A stretch of DNA of 64,000 bases from Apiospora phragmitis. Taxonomy: Eukaryota > Ascomycota > Sordariomycetes > Amphisphaeriales > Apiosporaceae. The notes below the pieces were generated by a model that worked only from the letters and a program-made list of their open reading frames with translations, had not been told where the DNA came from and ran no database searches. This document shows positions 22,467 to 34,621 of the stretch, piece after piece; the stretch's first letter is position 1, and every line of letters starts with the position of its first letter. The stretch spans positions 2,480,001-2,544,000 of the forward strand of contig JAQQWL010000001.1 in NCBI GenBank assembly GCA_038363925.1. The letters run 5' to 3'. A program made the position numbers and the translations under genes.

Positions 22467-24445
22467 GGCACGTGTCACGGCGAGTTCGATGGTTGAACTT
22501 TGGAGTAGATCATGGCGAATTCAGAGCACTCGAGACCCAATGGCTGGGACAGGGTTAACATGGGAGCCGCAGCATTGTCATTATCTCGGACACACCTTGG
22601 CGTCTGCTGTGGTTTTGGATGACAGATTCGGCAACTCCTGGGGACCTTTAGACTCGTTGGGCATGAATCGGAGCCATGCAACCAAACGACGACACCTCCT
22701 CGGCAACCCATCTGTTCTGTCATATTTCGGTCCCCTTGGAGAAACAGTTAGTATGAAGAAGCACTGTTACCCTAGGAGAGGCATGTTGACCAACAAGCCC
22801 GCCAGGCTATCTTGAGGAATTGTAAACTTGGAATACCCAGCGTCTCAAGTCCCAAGCCTATCGAGACATTCTTCAATCAAAGTCTGGCCACTATGTTTGC
22901 TGTACCCATTGAGTCGCATGCCAGGTGTTTTGAAATCAGTTGCTAAGGAATACGGGCGCCGCAAGAGAGAGGTAATTAGAGGGCCATATATATGACGCAG
23001 GACTGTGTAGCAGCACAAGTCCGGGGTAGCACATAGGGCGGGTTGATCAGGAATCACGCTGCATAGAGGCTTACACTGTCCATAATAGCCGTGGCTCGCT
23101 ACGGTACTTGACCCTCGGGAGATTTTGAGCTCAAGCAATGTGGTGATATTTTGGGTTGCTTGTGAAAGGTGGTGGGCAAGGTAGAAAGGCATCAGCGGAT
23201 AGAGAAAATAATGAGTCGATGACGTAGTAAGACTTCCATGCAGGTTTTTTGCAGACATTTCGGAAGTTATATTTGCTTTCCTTTTTTTCTTCTTCTCCCT
23301 AGAGATCCAGGGGGGCCAATCAGGGGCCCAGGTAAAGTCGCATCGTACCCCGCGATTGTCAGCTTGTGCCTGACTTGCATAACCAGGATCCAGATTCCCC
23401 CTCATCTCGTCTGATCATCTCAGCATTCTTCCGAGATGGACTTTGTTGAGAAAGATGCAGAAGACAAATTCGATTTTGCCAGTTGCGCAATCCACATTGC
23501 ATTCCAGCCGGAGCCTCAAATGACATCAGACTGCACATTACCGCTTTGTGTAAGTTGGATCCAGGTTTCTTTCCCTTTATCTCCCCGTGGCCTACCGAGT
23601 ATTCCTCCCCAGATCCCACGATCCAGCCTACGTCGTTTCATTTCTGGGGGGAGCCTGGAGGAGGACAGCAAGACTGGATGGAGCTTTCAAGGAAACGGAT
23701 TTCTCTCGGGAGGGTAGCGCGACGCTAAGACGATCGACGATCTCCACTGACGCAGCTGGAAAGATGCTGCTTTCACACCTACGTAGGGTGCACATTATGT
23801 GCCTACTTTGACATTACACCACATTGACATCTACGATTGGCAAGCCACCTTTAGCCATTGCCTAGGGCCTAGACTGTTCTGCGCCAGCTCGGACCCCTCC
23901 CCCGAAGCTCTGCTGGCTGTGCTGCGGCGGCTGAGACAACAGTGACGATGGCATTGCGGGCGCGGCGGGCGCTGGGCCTAGCCTCCCTTTGGGCTCCTCT
24001 CTAGCTGAATCCCGCAGGTGAATCTTCAATTCCACGAGACATTTGCTACCAAGTACACCTCGCACCTACCTGCAGGACTACCTCCTCCGAGTTCAATTGA
24101 CCAATAATCGATACGTACTGGTGATGTCACCGAGCTTTCGGGTCTCTCCCTTTGTTCGACCCTTTAGCGGCAGCTTGCACAAACAATGGGCAAACAGGGC
24201 AGAACACGCGGGGGCGGGGGGTACCGATGATGTGATGATATTCTCACTACGGAATGTGCTGTTGCTCTCCCGTCTATATGACCCAGGCCTTGCCGCCGCT
24301 GGATACTTTACCTATCCTTACCCTTATTCTTCACCCTCCCCCTATATCACCTCATCAGATTTCCAGATCTGACCCCCCACTGAGATACCCAAGATACCCC
24401 AAGATACCCTCATAAACCCACAATTCATACGCCCCAGCCTGTAAG
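22467..24445. other. Intergenic region
   Basis: Only overlapping short ORFs without conserved motifs are present. The stretch before 24,446 is C/T-rich and includes a repeated GATACCC motif (24,382-24,410), probably the leader of the next gene. Confidence 0.5.
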
Positions 24446-27400
24446 ATGGGGCTTGCCGATACTATAAAGAAGACCCTCGGCGTAGGTGCCACTCACGAGG
24501 AGCCGCAGCAGCAGGAGTCGTCGGAAGTCTCCCGCGGGATTGTCGACCACCACACACCGGGCTCCTTCCCCGCCGACACCCCGATCACCGAGGAACAGCG
24601 CGAGCTCGGGTCACAGTCCAACACTACCGGCTTGGCGGGCAAAGAGGGCATTAGCGGACACGAACACAAGGATTCTGGCGTCGCTCTGTCAGATGTCTCA
24701 GGCAGCCACCACAAGACAGTGGGGCAAAGTGATCTCTCCAGCAGTAGCACCACCGGCAACAACAGCTCCAAGCTGTCCGATGTCACACACTCGCGTCCTC
24801 AAACTGTCGACAAGAGCACGGTTCAACCCCAGCCGCAAACCGGTCACAAGGATGACGCAGGTCACCACTTCCACCACTCCGATGTCAACATGCCCAAAGA
24901 CTCGTCCAGCACCGGCCCTTCGGAAACCGTAGACAGCCACAAGAACAAAGACACCACCACTCTCGGTGGTCTGCTGGGCGGCAACTACATGGGCGGCGGC
25001 CCCAGCCACACTACCGACAAGTCCACCACAGGCCATGGTAATGCGTCCGGCACTGAGACTGGCGGTTTGATCGGCAGCGATTCCCACAACCGCACCAGCC
25101 AGGGCGGGACCGACAGGTCGACTAAAGGCAATGACAGCAGTCCCTCCTCTGGTACCACCCTCGGTGGCTTGCTCCGGGCAGCAACACCGACTCATCCCAC
25201 AACACCGTCACCCAGGGCTTGAAGGACAAGTCGAGCACCGACAACAACGAGTCCTACTGGGGCAACCTCCCCTCGGCGGCCGGCATCTACAACACCGTGA
25301 CGGGCAGCGGCAGCAGCGAGGACCACACGTCGCAGCACCGCCGCGTGCCCACTGCCGGCGACGACGAAGTCGCCATGCAGGCTGCCGGCCACGGACCCGA
25401 CGCCCACGCCCCGCGCGGTGCTGGCGTCTACAACACTGTCGTTGGCCACGGCAGCAGCTCCGATGACACCAACCACTCAGCAGGGCAGACTGGTCACTCG
25501 ACTGATGAGCACGAGCAGTCTCCCAGTGGCGGCTTGTACAACACCCTCTCGGGCGCTGCAGCCGGCGGATACAACGCGGCGGCCTCGGCGGCGCAAGGGC
25601 TCTACAACACGGTGTCGCGCCGCAGCGCCAGCGGCACGGAGCACCAGTACGAGCATGACAAGCCCCTCACTACGACCACCTCCAACACCAACACCACCAA
25701 TGAGAATGAGAGCCCTTTCGGCGCCACTTCCACCCAAAACCGGTCTGTAGAGACCGACAACATCACGACGGGTAACCAGGGCATTGCGGCGGGTGCATAC
25801 AATACCTTGGCCTCCGCGGCTCAGGGCGTTTCTAACACTGTGACGGGTAACAATAACAACGGTGGCAGCACTGGCACTGGCAACCAGTACGAGCAGGAGG
25901 GGCCTTATGGTCCTACCTCCACCACATCCAGGAACACCAACACCACGGGTAACCAGGGCGTCGCGGCAGGTGCTTACAATGCTGTCGCTTCCACTGCCCA
26001 GAGTGTCGCCAACACCGTAACGGGACGTAGCGGTAACGAAACTGAGCACCAGTCCGGCCTGAACACCAGGAACACAACCGGCACTGAGCGCGCATTCCCG
26101 CTTGACAACAAGTCACCTACCACCGCCGCCGAAGGCACTTCCGGCACCCACGACCACCACTCCAAGACCGGCCAGCGTGCCGCAGGTGTTGGTGCTGGGG
26201 CCGTTGCCGGTGCCGGTGCTTATGACTTCCTGCACCGCAAGGATACCGACGCGCCGGATCCCCGCAATGAGTTCGTCAGCAATGTGAATCCCTACAACGC
26301 CCCCCACCACGAGGGCTGGCAGCATAGCGACTCCCCTCTCTTCTCGAATTCCGAGCTGAAGAGGCTCAGTTTGAGGCAAAAGGAGACGGGCTCCGATGAG
26401 GCGGCATATCCGTCGCGTGCTACTGACAATCTCTCGACCTCCGGTCCCGGTCAGACCCACGGTTTCCACGGAATGAGCAGTACTCCGACGTCGGGAACTC
26501 GCGGCGGTGCAGCATACGACACGCCGGCTAGCTTGACCGCTGCTGGATCTAGGTCGCAGCACGATAACTTGTCTTCTACCGGTCCCGGCCAGACCCACGG
26601 ATTGGGCAGTGGTCACCCCAAAGCACACAAGTCCGAAATTCCCATCCCCAGCCGGGTTCATGAGAACCCGAGCTCGCTCGCCGGCCAGCGGGCCGAGCCT
26701 CCTCGCTCGTCTGACCACCATTCCAATGTCGGTGCTGGGCTTGCTGGCGCCGGTCTCGGCGCGGGTGCTGGATACGGCGTTTCCCGACTGGCGCGCGACC
26801 ATCATGATGATGATAAGCGTGGCGCCACGAGCGGCGGGATCCCTTCGTCTACTACTTCGCAACAGCAACAACCTGTTGAGTTTAGCGTGAACCCTAGCCA
26901 TCACAAGGATACCCACCACAAGGACACATCTTCTTCCACTGGCCACAGCATGTTGCCTTTCAAGACGGACAAGCGCGACCGTCATGCTGACGATACGTCT
27001 TCTTCGGGGTTGAACCAGGGTAAGGATCAGCACCATCATCACAAGGCCCGTGATGCTGCGGCGTTCGGTGCGGGTGCGGGCACGGGCGCGGGTACGTACG
27101 AGAAGCTCTCGGACGGAACGCCATCCGGGATTCGCCAGCCCGATCAGACCACGGCTACCAGCACCAATACCAGCACAACGTCACCGCATTCCATGTCATC
27201 CACCACGTCACCCACGTCGACGCTGGATGAACACCAGAAGTCTCGCGCGGCCGCCGGCATGACAGGCATCAGCCCTACTGCCGCCAGAGTTGGAGCTGGA
27301 GCCGGAGCCGGCGCCGGCATGGCGGGCATGAACCAGGAGGGTCAGTACCAACAGCAGCAGCAGGACATGCTGTCGCGCTCCGGCGGCGACGGGCACGCGC

Positions 27401-27531
27401 CTCTGCACAGCACGGCGGACACGCACACGAAGGAGCGTGGTACTACGGTGCCGTCGGCCAATGCGGGCAGGACGGATCCTTACAATCACTTGAGTTCGGG
27501 AACGCCTTCAGGGGTGTCTATGAACAAGTAG
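24446..27531 (+). CDS. Large hydrophilic low-complexity repeat protein, one-base frameshift
   Basis: Two abutting ORFs (24,446-25,222 and 25,219-27,531) are halves of one protein. A missing base near 25,174-25,175 (CTCCGGGC) shifts the frame, and restoring it gives about 1,028 residues without an intron. The product has no hydrophobic domain and is rich in G, S, T, H, N and Q. The middle carries at least five imperfect repeats built on YNTV or YNTL followed by AAQG and NTVTG (for example AGIYNTVTGS, GVYNTVVGHG, GAYNTLASAAQGVSNTVTG). The C-terminal half alternates runs such as GAGAGAG with histidine-rich parts. One DPR segment (DAPDPRNEFVSNVNPYN) recalls fungal dehydrin-like proteins. The character is that of a stress-protective, intrinsically disordered protein. 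Function is inferred from composition only. Confidence 0.75.
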
Positions 27532-29235
27532 GATGGCAGAGTGAGAGTGAGAGAGCCATATTGGTGAGAAAGGGGGGTTCTGGGTGAGGTAGTGGCCCTG
27601 GGCCCAAGATTGGATCGGGGATGAGGATCATATTACAAAACATGTTATTATGAGCAAGTGATATGCTTAGTCCAATGAATTATGTTATCTTTCAAGAATA
27701 TTCAAACTGGTTGAGTGTTACGATTATTCAGTCATATGGTTCCCGATTAACTTGCAATTGCAACTCGACGGTCGACTATTTTCTAGTCATGTTTGCAAAG
27801 CCGGCAACAAACCAGTCAGCCGCCAGCGCGGCACAGCCATAAGCGAATCTCCCCGAGGAGACACGAAGCACCAAGGGGCAGCTCTCCCACCCGGCTTTCT
27901 TGCCAGATCTGTAGATAGCAAGTGCCGATCTCCAGACCCAGAACATATGTGGTACGACCAACCCAGGATGTCGAATCGGAATCGAAGGATGGATGACAAG
28001 ACGTCGTCTGATTGGCGCGCCTATAGCCTTCTCCGCATGACGTCTTGGTGTTGCAGGCCATGTGGGGAAATTATCTCCATCCTTTTGGTTTGGGGAATGG
28101 GGAAACAACAACAACACCACCACTCATCAGCAACTCGGGTGTTGCTTCAATCATCACTCAGTCAGCAAGCCAGATCCGATGAATCGAAGTGCCTCATTGC
28201 CTTGAATGCATCTGCTTGGCGCAGGACCCGTGGCACACACACCACACCCCTTATGTCGTTCCCGACGACCCGGTGTCTGGCTGGGATGCGTCCGCCACCC
28301 GTCCCTTGCAGCTAGCTCTGTGCTTTCAAAAGAGCCGCGACGGCTTCAAGCAAAGTGGAATCGTATGAACGTGTACTAGATTCAATGCGTTTCACTAATT
28401 GTCGAAATTTAGCGTGGGTGATGGAGTATTGAACTGAGAGCTGGTTGGGGTTCATCGGGATTATCCATCCATCCCAGCAAGGCCCACCAACTTCCTCACC
28501 CGCCCCCGACTTTCCCCGTGGGGCTCTCGTGTTTTTCCGTATGTAGACCAGGGCTCCGCGCTCACGCCCAACGTCGACTCTGACCATTCCTTCTTGGCAA
28601 AAAGTCCCACTTGTCAACTTGGGAGTCGAACCACTCAGCACTCTATTGTACCACCACTCCGGGAATCAACTGGCCTTTCGGCCCTTTTGATGTGAATGTC
28701 TGGGGTATCCCACTATGACCTCACTGTCCCTCACTAGACGCCGAGGATAGCTGACGTCTAGGAAGCCCAGACAGCCCCAGGCGCACCAGTCATATGCTTA
28801 TCGATTGATGCCATGTCCGCCTAGTTCAGGGAGCCGGCGTGCGGCAGAAAGGGCGGTGGAGCCTTCAACAAGGAAGAGGGATGCGGGAATGGGGACCGAC
28901 GTCCGGGGACAGGACAGCAGGACAGGGGTTGCTGATGGGCGAGCAGAGAGGCCTGTGTGTGCTTGTAATGCATAGCCAAGACGAATATAAAGTAGCGATC
29001 GTCGCCCCCTTCTCTGGTTCCTGTTGTCTGTCTTACTCAAGCGTCTACGGAGGAACTCGACTCCCCTTACAACGAACTGACTTAAGTGACCTTCGCCCAG
29101 CAAATGTGCTGTTAGCCACACAAGTCGTCGGCTTAGCCGTTGTCACTTGCCAAGCGACCCTGGGTTTTGTCTACAAATCAACAACAAAAGGGTCACCAGC
29201 AACCGTTCTCGACCTGAACGGTCAACCAAATCATC
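27532..29235. other. Intergenic region
   Basis: 1.7 kb with no convincing gene. The plus ORF at 27,752-28,315 and the overlapping minus ORFs show no family motif. It contains the promoter of the sugar transporter. Confidence 0.5.
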
Positions 29236-30994
29236 ATGTATACCATTACGAACATCTACGGTATGTGTCCTTGACTCCTGGCCCTCAAATTAGACACAAC
29301 ATGTTTCCTTATCTTGATACTCCTCACATTCCCACCTACATATACAAGCCATGATCACCATGACGAAGCCCAAGTACCTGCTAACACCCAGCCCTGCACC
29401 ACCACAGTCCTCGCCGCCTTCGGCACCATCGGCGGCGCCCTCTTCGGCTTCGACATCAGCTCCATGTCGGCCTGGATCGGCGCCGACCAGTACCTCGACT
29501 ACTTCGGCTCGCCCGACTCGAACCTGCAGGGCGGCATCACGGCCTCCATGTCGGCGGGCTCCTTCGTCGGCGCCGTCGCGTCCGGCTGGCTCGCCGACGG
29601 GCTGGGGCGGCGGGGCGCCCTCATGATCGCCGCCTGCGTCTGGATGGTCGGCGCCGCCGTCCAGTGCAGCGCCCAGAACGTCGCGCACCTGGTCGCCGGC
29701 CGCGTCGTCTCCGGGCTCGCCATCGGCGTCACCTCTTCCCAAGTCTGTGTTTATTTGGCCGAGCTGGCCCCTGGAAGAATTAGGGGCCGCGTCGTCGGCA
29801 TCCAGCAGTGGGCCATCGAGTGGGGCATCCTGATCATGTACCTCATCTCCTACGGCTGCGCGCGCGGCATGACGGGACCCGAGGCCTTCCGCGTCGCCTG
29901 GGGCGTGCAGGGCGTCCCCGGCGCCATTCTCTTGGGGGCCCTCTTCTTCTTCCCCGAGAGCCCGCGCTGGCTCGCCGGCAAGGAGCGCTGGGACGAGTGC
30001 CTCGACACGCTGGCCCTGCTACACGCCAAGGGCGACCGCACCGACCCGACCGTGCTGGCCGAGTACGACGAAGTCCGCGAGGCGGCCCGCATCGCGGCCG
30101 AGTCGCGCGACGTCAGCTTCATGGGCATGTTCGGCAAGGGGGGTCTGGAAGCGCACCATGTGCGGCGTCACGGTACAGATGTGGCAGCAGCTGCTCGGTG
30201 GCAACGTCGCCATGTACTACATCGTGTACATCTTCCGCATGGCCGGCATGGCCGGCGACGCCGCGCTCTACTCGTCGGCGATCCAGTACGTCATCTTCCT
30301 CGTGACGACGGGCCTGGTGCTGCCTACATCGACCGCGTGCCGCGGCGCCTGCTCTTCCTCGTCGGCGCGGCCGCCTGCATGGCCCTCCACTTCGCCATCG
30401 CCGGCCTCATGGCCGACTACGGCCATCCCGTCCCCGACATCGACGGCAACGCCAACCTGCGCTGGGAGCTGCCCGGCGGCGGGCCTGCCAAGGGCGTCAT
30501 CGCCTGCTCGTACATCTTCGTCGGCGTCTACGGCCTCACCTGGGCGCCCGCGGCCTGGATCTACGCGTCCGAGGTGTTTCCCTTGAAATACCGCGCCAAG
30601 GGCGTCGGGCTGTCCGCCGCAACCAACTGGATCTTCAACTTCGCGCTCGCCTACTTCGTCGCGCCCGCCTTCACCAACATCCAGTGGAAGACGTATATTA
30701 TTTTCGGCGTCTTTTGCGCCGCCATGTTCTTCCACATCTTCTTCACGTATCCCGAGACAGCTGGTGAGTTTTTCTTTTCCCCCTACCTTCTTCTTCGTTT
30801 TCATCTTCTGACTTTACTGACCGTGCTTTCTGCCAGGCCGCACGCTCGAGGAGATCGACCTCGTCTTCGAGACCAACACGCCGCCGTGGAGGAGCAACCG
30901 CCTGGAGCCCGACGCCTTCCAGCGCCGCGTCGAGGCCGTCCGGCACCAGAAGAAGGAGGAGGAGGTCGAGGTCGGCCAGATGGAGCATGTATAA
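29236..30994 (+). CDS. MFS sugar transporter (glucose/hexose porter family), two compensating frameshifts
   Basis: A plasma-membrane 12-helix sugar porter. Exon 1 is a micro-exon of 25 nt (29,236-29,260) encoding MYTITNIY. The 147-nt intron starts GTATGTG, and exon 2 (29,408-30,763) opens VLAAFGTIGGALFGFDISSM. Exon 3 is 30,837-30,994. Family marks are GLGRRGAL after helix 2, PESPRWLAGK at the central loop, and PETAGRTLEEIDLVF after helix 12. The protein has 512 residues when two indels are allowed: an extra G in the run at 30,138-30,143 and a missing base near 30,323-30,324. Between them the correct frame reads MWQQLLGGNVAMYYIVYIF, a strongly conserved helix-7 region. Substrate (hexose) is inferred from the family. 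Confidence 0.88.
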
Positions 30995-31841
30995 AGCAAG
31001 AGGAGGGGAGGGAGAGGAAAGGAAAGAAAGCATTCGCGCATCTATTATGCTGCTTCTCTGTTCTTCTTCCCCCTTTTACGTGAGTGATATATATAGATCT
31101 ATCACCGTGAGGCGCAGGAGGAATGAGTCCTATGGGGAATGTTTCTATAATGATACCTCGAGCCCAATGGGCCATGGGGCTCAGATGATGAATTTGATGA
31201 TACCAATACAGTTTACTTTCGATCAGCACTATTTCTATGTTTATTGTTTCCATGGTGAACAGTGACTTGTTTGAACTTCATAAAGCCGGTTAACCACCTT
31301 CCACAGCCCCTTGGAATCTCCATTGGCGTCTATGGCAAATGCCCCGTCACTACAATTCCACATGACTCTAATACAACACTAATACGACACTAATAAGAGA
31401 AGACAGTGGGAGTTCTAGGCTTTTCCAAATATCGCACACATAATATGTACACCCTGTAGCCACGCCTGCCCAGGACCACTAGTCGCGAAACGCCCCATCG
31501 ATGCAACCACGACCCTGATAATCTTTTCGGGATATCATCGAGAAGAAACCGGTACTCCGCATTGTCTCGCAAAAATGCTTGCCCGCAAACCCGTCACTCG
31601 AAGTCACGTCTTGCACCCGCCCGGTATCTTACTAGAACCACCACTCGCAACTCTACCCCTGCCTGCTATCCTTGCCTTCGCGTTCCAGGACCTAGCTGGC
31701 CCTGGACAATGACCATAGCCCCTTTCCTGGAGCGGATATCAATACACTCTAGTTCGCAGAGCAGCTCATCGACTGCCGTAACACGCTAAAATGCTGCTCA
31801 GCCCAACTCGGCTCCTACTCGGCTCCTACTCTTTCATTCGC
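30995..31841. other. Convergent 3' intergenic region
   Basis: Lies between the sugar transporter stop and the TM9SF stop. Tandem near-copies of CGGCTCCTACT occur at 31,808-31,831. No gene is seen. Confidence 0.5.
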
Positions 31842-33854
31842 TTAGTCGATCTTGATGGACGAGTAAATCTTCTGGACGAACCACCAGCTCGAGAAGAATC
31901 CGATAGAACCTGTGACGATGTTAGTTAGACGTGACATGAGCACGTAAGATGGAGGAGAGGTGTGAATACGAACCAGTCAGAATAAAGAACAGGAACGACA
32001 GCAGCGCACTGTAGCCGATGTACAGGACCGTCCCCGACAGCCCGCCCAGCGACAGCTTGCTGATCAGGTAGATTAGCGCGTTGGCGAAGATGTACCCCGC
32101 GCTCATGCCAGCCGCGAGGAAGGAGCGCCACTGCCAGTTGTAGTTCTCGGCGCACAGCAAGAAATAGACCATGAGCACGGTGACGGCGGCGCAGGTGATG
32201 ATCATCAGGCCGTAGCAGAGGAAGAGGAAGCCGAACATGTAGTAGATCTTACTGAACCAGATGGAGCTCATGATGAAGTAGAGTTCCACGAAGATGGCGC
32301 CGAACGGCAGGATGCCCACGAGCAGCATGCTGGGGAGGGGCTTCAGGTAGGTCGTGGTGGGCGGGATCTGGCGCGGGATCTGGTTCGTGCGCACCGGAGG
32401 CTCAAAGGCAGGGGCGCGGAAACCAAGCCACGAGCCGGCAAAGGAGAGCGGGATGGAGATGATGAACCAAATGCCGATAATGACAAGCATGGTGCTCAGA
32501 GGGACAGCGCCGGCGGACTGGTTGGCCCACAGGAACAGGTTGAGGAAGAAGAAGGTAGTGAACACAATGCCTGGCACCAACAAGGGGGTCAGACCGATGT
32601 TGAGCTTCCACTTCTCACCATTCAACGACTTATAGACTCTGGCAGACGTGTAGCCACCGACAAACCCGAGAACGGTGTAGAGAAGAATCATGATGGTGCC
32701 GAGGGAGCCACGGTTCGAAGGAGACAGGAATCCGAGCAGAGCAAAGCAGATGGTGAAGCCGGTCATTACAAACAGCTGGGCGCCATTGCCGAGGAAGATG
32801 GAGAGTAGAAGAGGGTGCGAGGGAGTGCGGAACACGTCGCCGTGCACCAGCTTCCAGCCCGAATCCTCCTGGACGCCATCCTCGAGAGCCGAAGTGCCGG
32901 AGAGGTCGTCGAGGTTGATCTGGTCGAGACGGTTGTATCGCGCGATATCCTTCTTTAGGGCCCTGAACAGCACCGAGGTGACGGTGACGGTGAGGACCAC
33001 CACGACCACGGCCGAGTTGATGAGGAGAACCAGTGGATCTTGGGGTCGAAGACGTGCAGGTACTTGTCCCATCGGGTAGCCCAAGCGGTGGGCGAGCGAG
33101 TCCAGTACACGCTATAGGTAAAGTGCACCTTGGTTTTGCCTTCTTCATCTAACCTGACAGGAGGCAGGTTGTCGCTCAAGCAGGACTTGCTGTCGATGGC
33201 GCCGCTGTACGCCTTGGAATCGGGCTGCACAATAACACCGACCACTCGGAGCTGGTTTTGGGTCCCTCCGACCTCGTGGTACTCGACCACGATGTCGTAG
33301 TGGTTGTTGAAGTAGGGCTTTCGATCGGCCGAGTCGATGTTAACCTGGCCGAGCTGGAAGCCGGGACTGTAGAAGGTGGTGCTGGTAATCTCGTCGATGA
33401 TCTTCTGGCCGGCAGGGAGCCCGTCGACGAGCCAGTTGATGGCGTAGCCTTGCATGATGCGCTTGTTGACAAAGTGGGCGGATTCTTCGTCGTATTCGGC
33501 CTCGCAGAGGGACTTGCAGGTCTGGTTGTGGCCCATCTCCAGCTCGAAGGCCGAGGTCATGATGCGGTCGCCGAACAGTATGCTCCCCAAACTCTCCGAC
33601 ACGTATTTGGGCTGGGGCGGCTGGCAGAAGCGGAAGCGTTCGTGGTAGTAGTCGTAGGACATGACGGAGTGCAGGACGCCATCTTGGGAGGCGGCCACCG
33701 GCTTGACGCTGTTCACGTATAGGGGCACACTGGCATCTTTCTTGTAGGAGGTCGGCGCCACACCGGGCAGGTAGAACGCGGATGTGAGTTGAGGTATGGT
33801 GAGAAGGGTCGCGATCAACGTCGCCGAGGACGTTGCGCCGATGGTGCCTCGCAT
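31842..33854 (-). CDS. Transmembrane 9 superfamily (EMP70/nonaspanin) protein, one-base frameshift
   Basis: TM9SF proteins are nine-helix membrane proteins of the Golgi and endosomes, involved in sorting of membrane cargo. Transcribed leftward; main exon 31,974-33,854 and a short last exon 31,842-31,909 (intron donor GTTCGT, acceptor CACAG). A signal peptide (residues 1-26) is followed by the lumenal domain (FYLPGVAPTSY, the conserved YCQP-like block FRFCQPPQPKYVSESLGSIL, then WATRWDKYLHVFDPKIHWF). The helices follow, and the end is FFSSWWFVQKIYSSIKID. The C-terminus fits the family's KxD/E-type Golgi retention end. A base is missing near 33,024-33,025, just after KIHWF. With it restored the protein is 649 residues, as usual for the family. 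The upstream region is shared with the divergent LCP5 gene. Confidence 0.92.
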
Positions 33855-34621
33855 GGCGAAGGAGAGGAGAGAAAGGATTAACTACAACAATCGAGTCAAT
33901 TAGTTATCTGGCTTTACGATACGTGCAACCGAACTGCGCGAGTTTTAGGGGCTGATGCTTCTTTTATTGAAGACGATCATTGAATGCTTCCAGAGCAGGG
34001 TGCGATGATGACGGAAGGCTGCGACGTGGACAGAAGTGTCCAAATTGATTGATCGACGAGACGAGGGAGCTATGGACACTTACGTATGCAGATACACAAT
34101 GCTAGCTGGGGGCTGCAGATTCAAGGGAGGCCAGAGAGCGCGAATGTTCACATCAAGGGATTGATCGGTTGTATAACCAATCCAGATTGGCCTTGTGTGT
34201 GATTCAGGGACAGTAGAGTTGGTCTTTCCAAGATTCCTTGTGAAATGACAAGACGACCAATTTTCAGGAGCAGTTGGCCAAGTGCTTGGAGGTTTGATAA
34301 ATGATGCAGTAGCTGACAGTCTAGCATGCATTATTAGCGGCGCGCATCCAGTTGGGTGGAATGGAGCTGCTACGGTTAGCCTTCGTAGCTGTCCTGGCCG
34401 TCCCAGTGCACTGTTACCCAAGCCGGTATTTTAAATCCGATTCTCCGACATGGATGGAGCAGTTGCTGGCTGTACCTGCTGAAGCGGGTGGGGGCATCTT
34501 GCTTATCGCTCCTTATCGTACTTTTTGTTTGGAACTTTTTTTTGAGTAACCAACCTTCTACGACCGGTCGGTCCCCTCCAGATTGTATCACCAAACATCA
34601 AAACAGTATCGCCAACACAAT
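33855..34621. promoter_or_regulatory. Shared divergent promoter region, TM9SF and LCP5
   Basis: 767 bp between two divergent start codons. No ORF with conserved motifs. It must hold the 5' leaders and promoters of both housekeeping-type genes; I could not identify specific sites. Confidence 0.5.

Noticed and set aside
22845..23405. 186-codon minus ORF
   Set aside because: No family motif and overlaps other open frames in ordinary intergenic DNA.
27752..28315. 187-codon plus ORF between the hydrophilic gene and the sugar porter
   Set aside because: Composition not protein-like, no motif, no splice context.
30138..30325. Treating the sugar porter as a true pseudogene
   Set aside because: The two indels compensate each other exactly and the intervening helix-7 region is fully conserved, so base-calling error is more likely.
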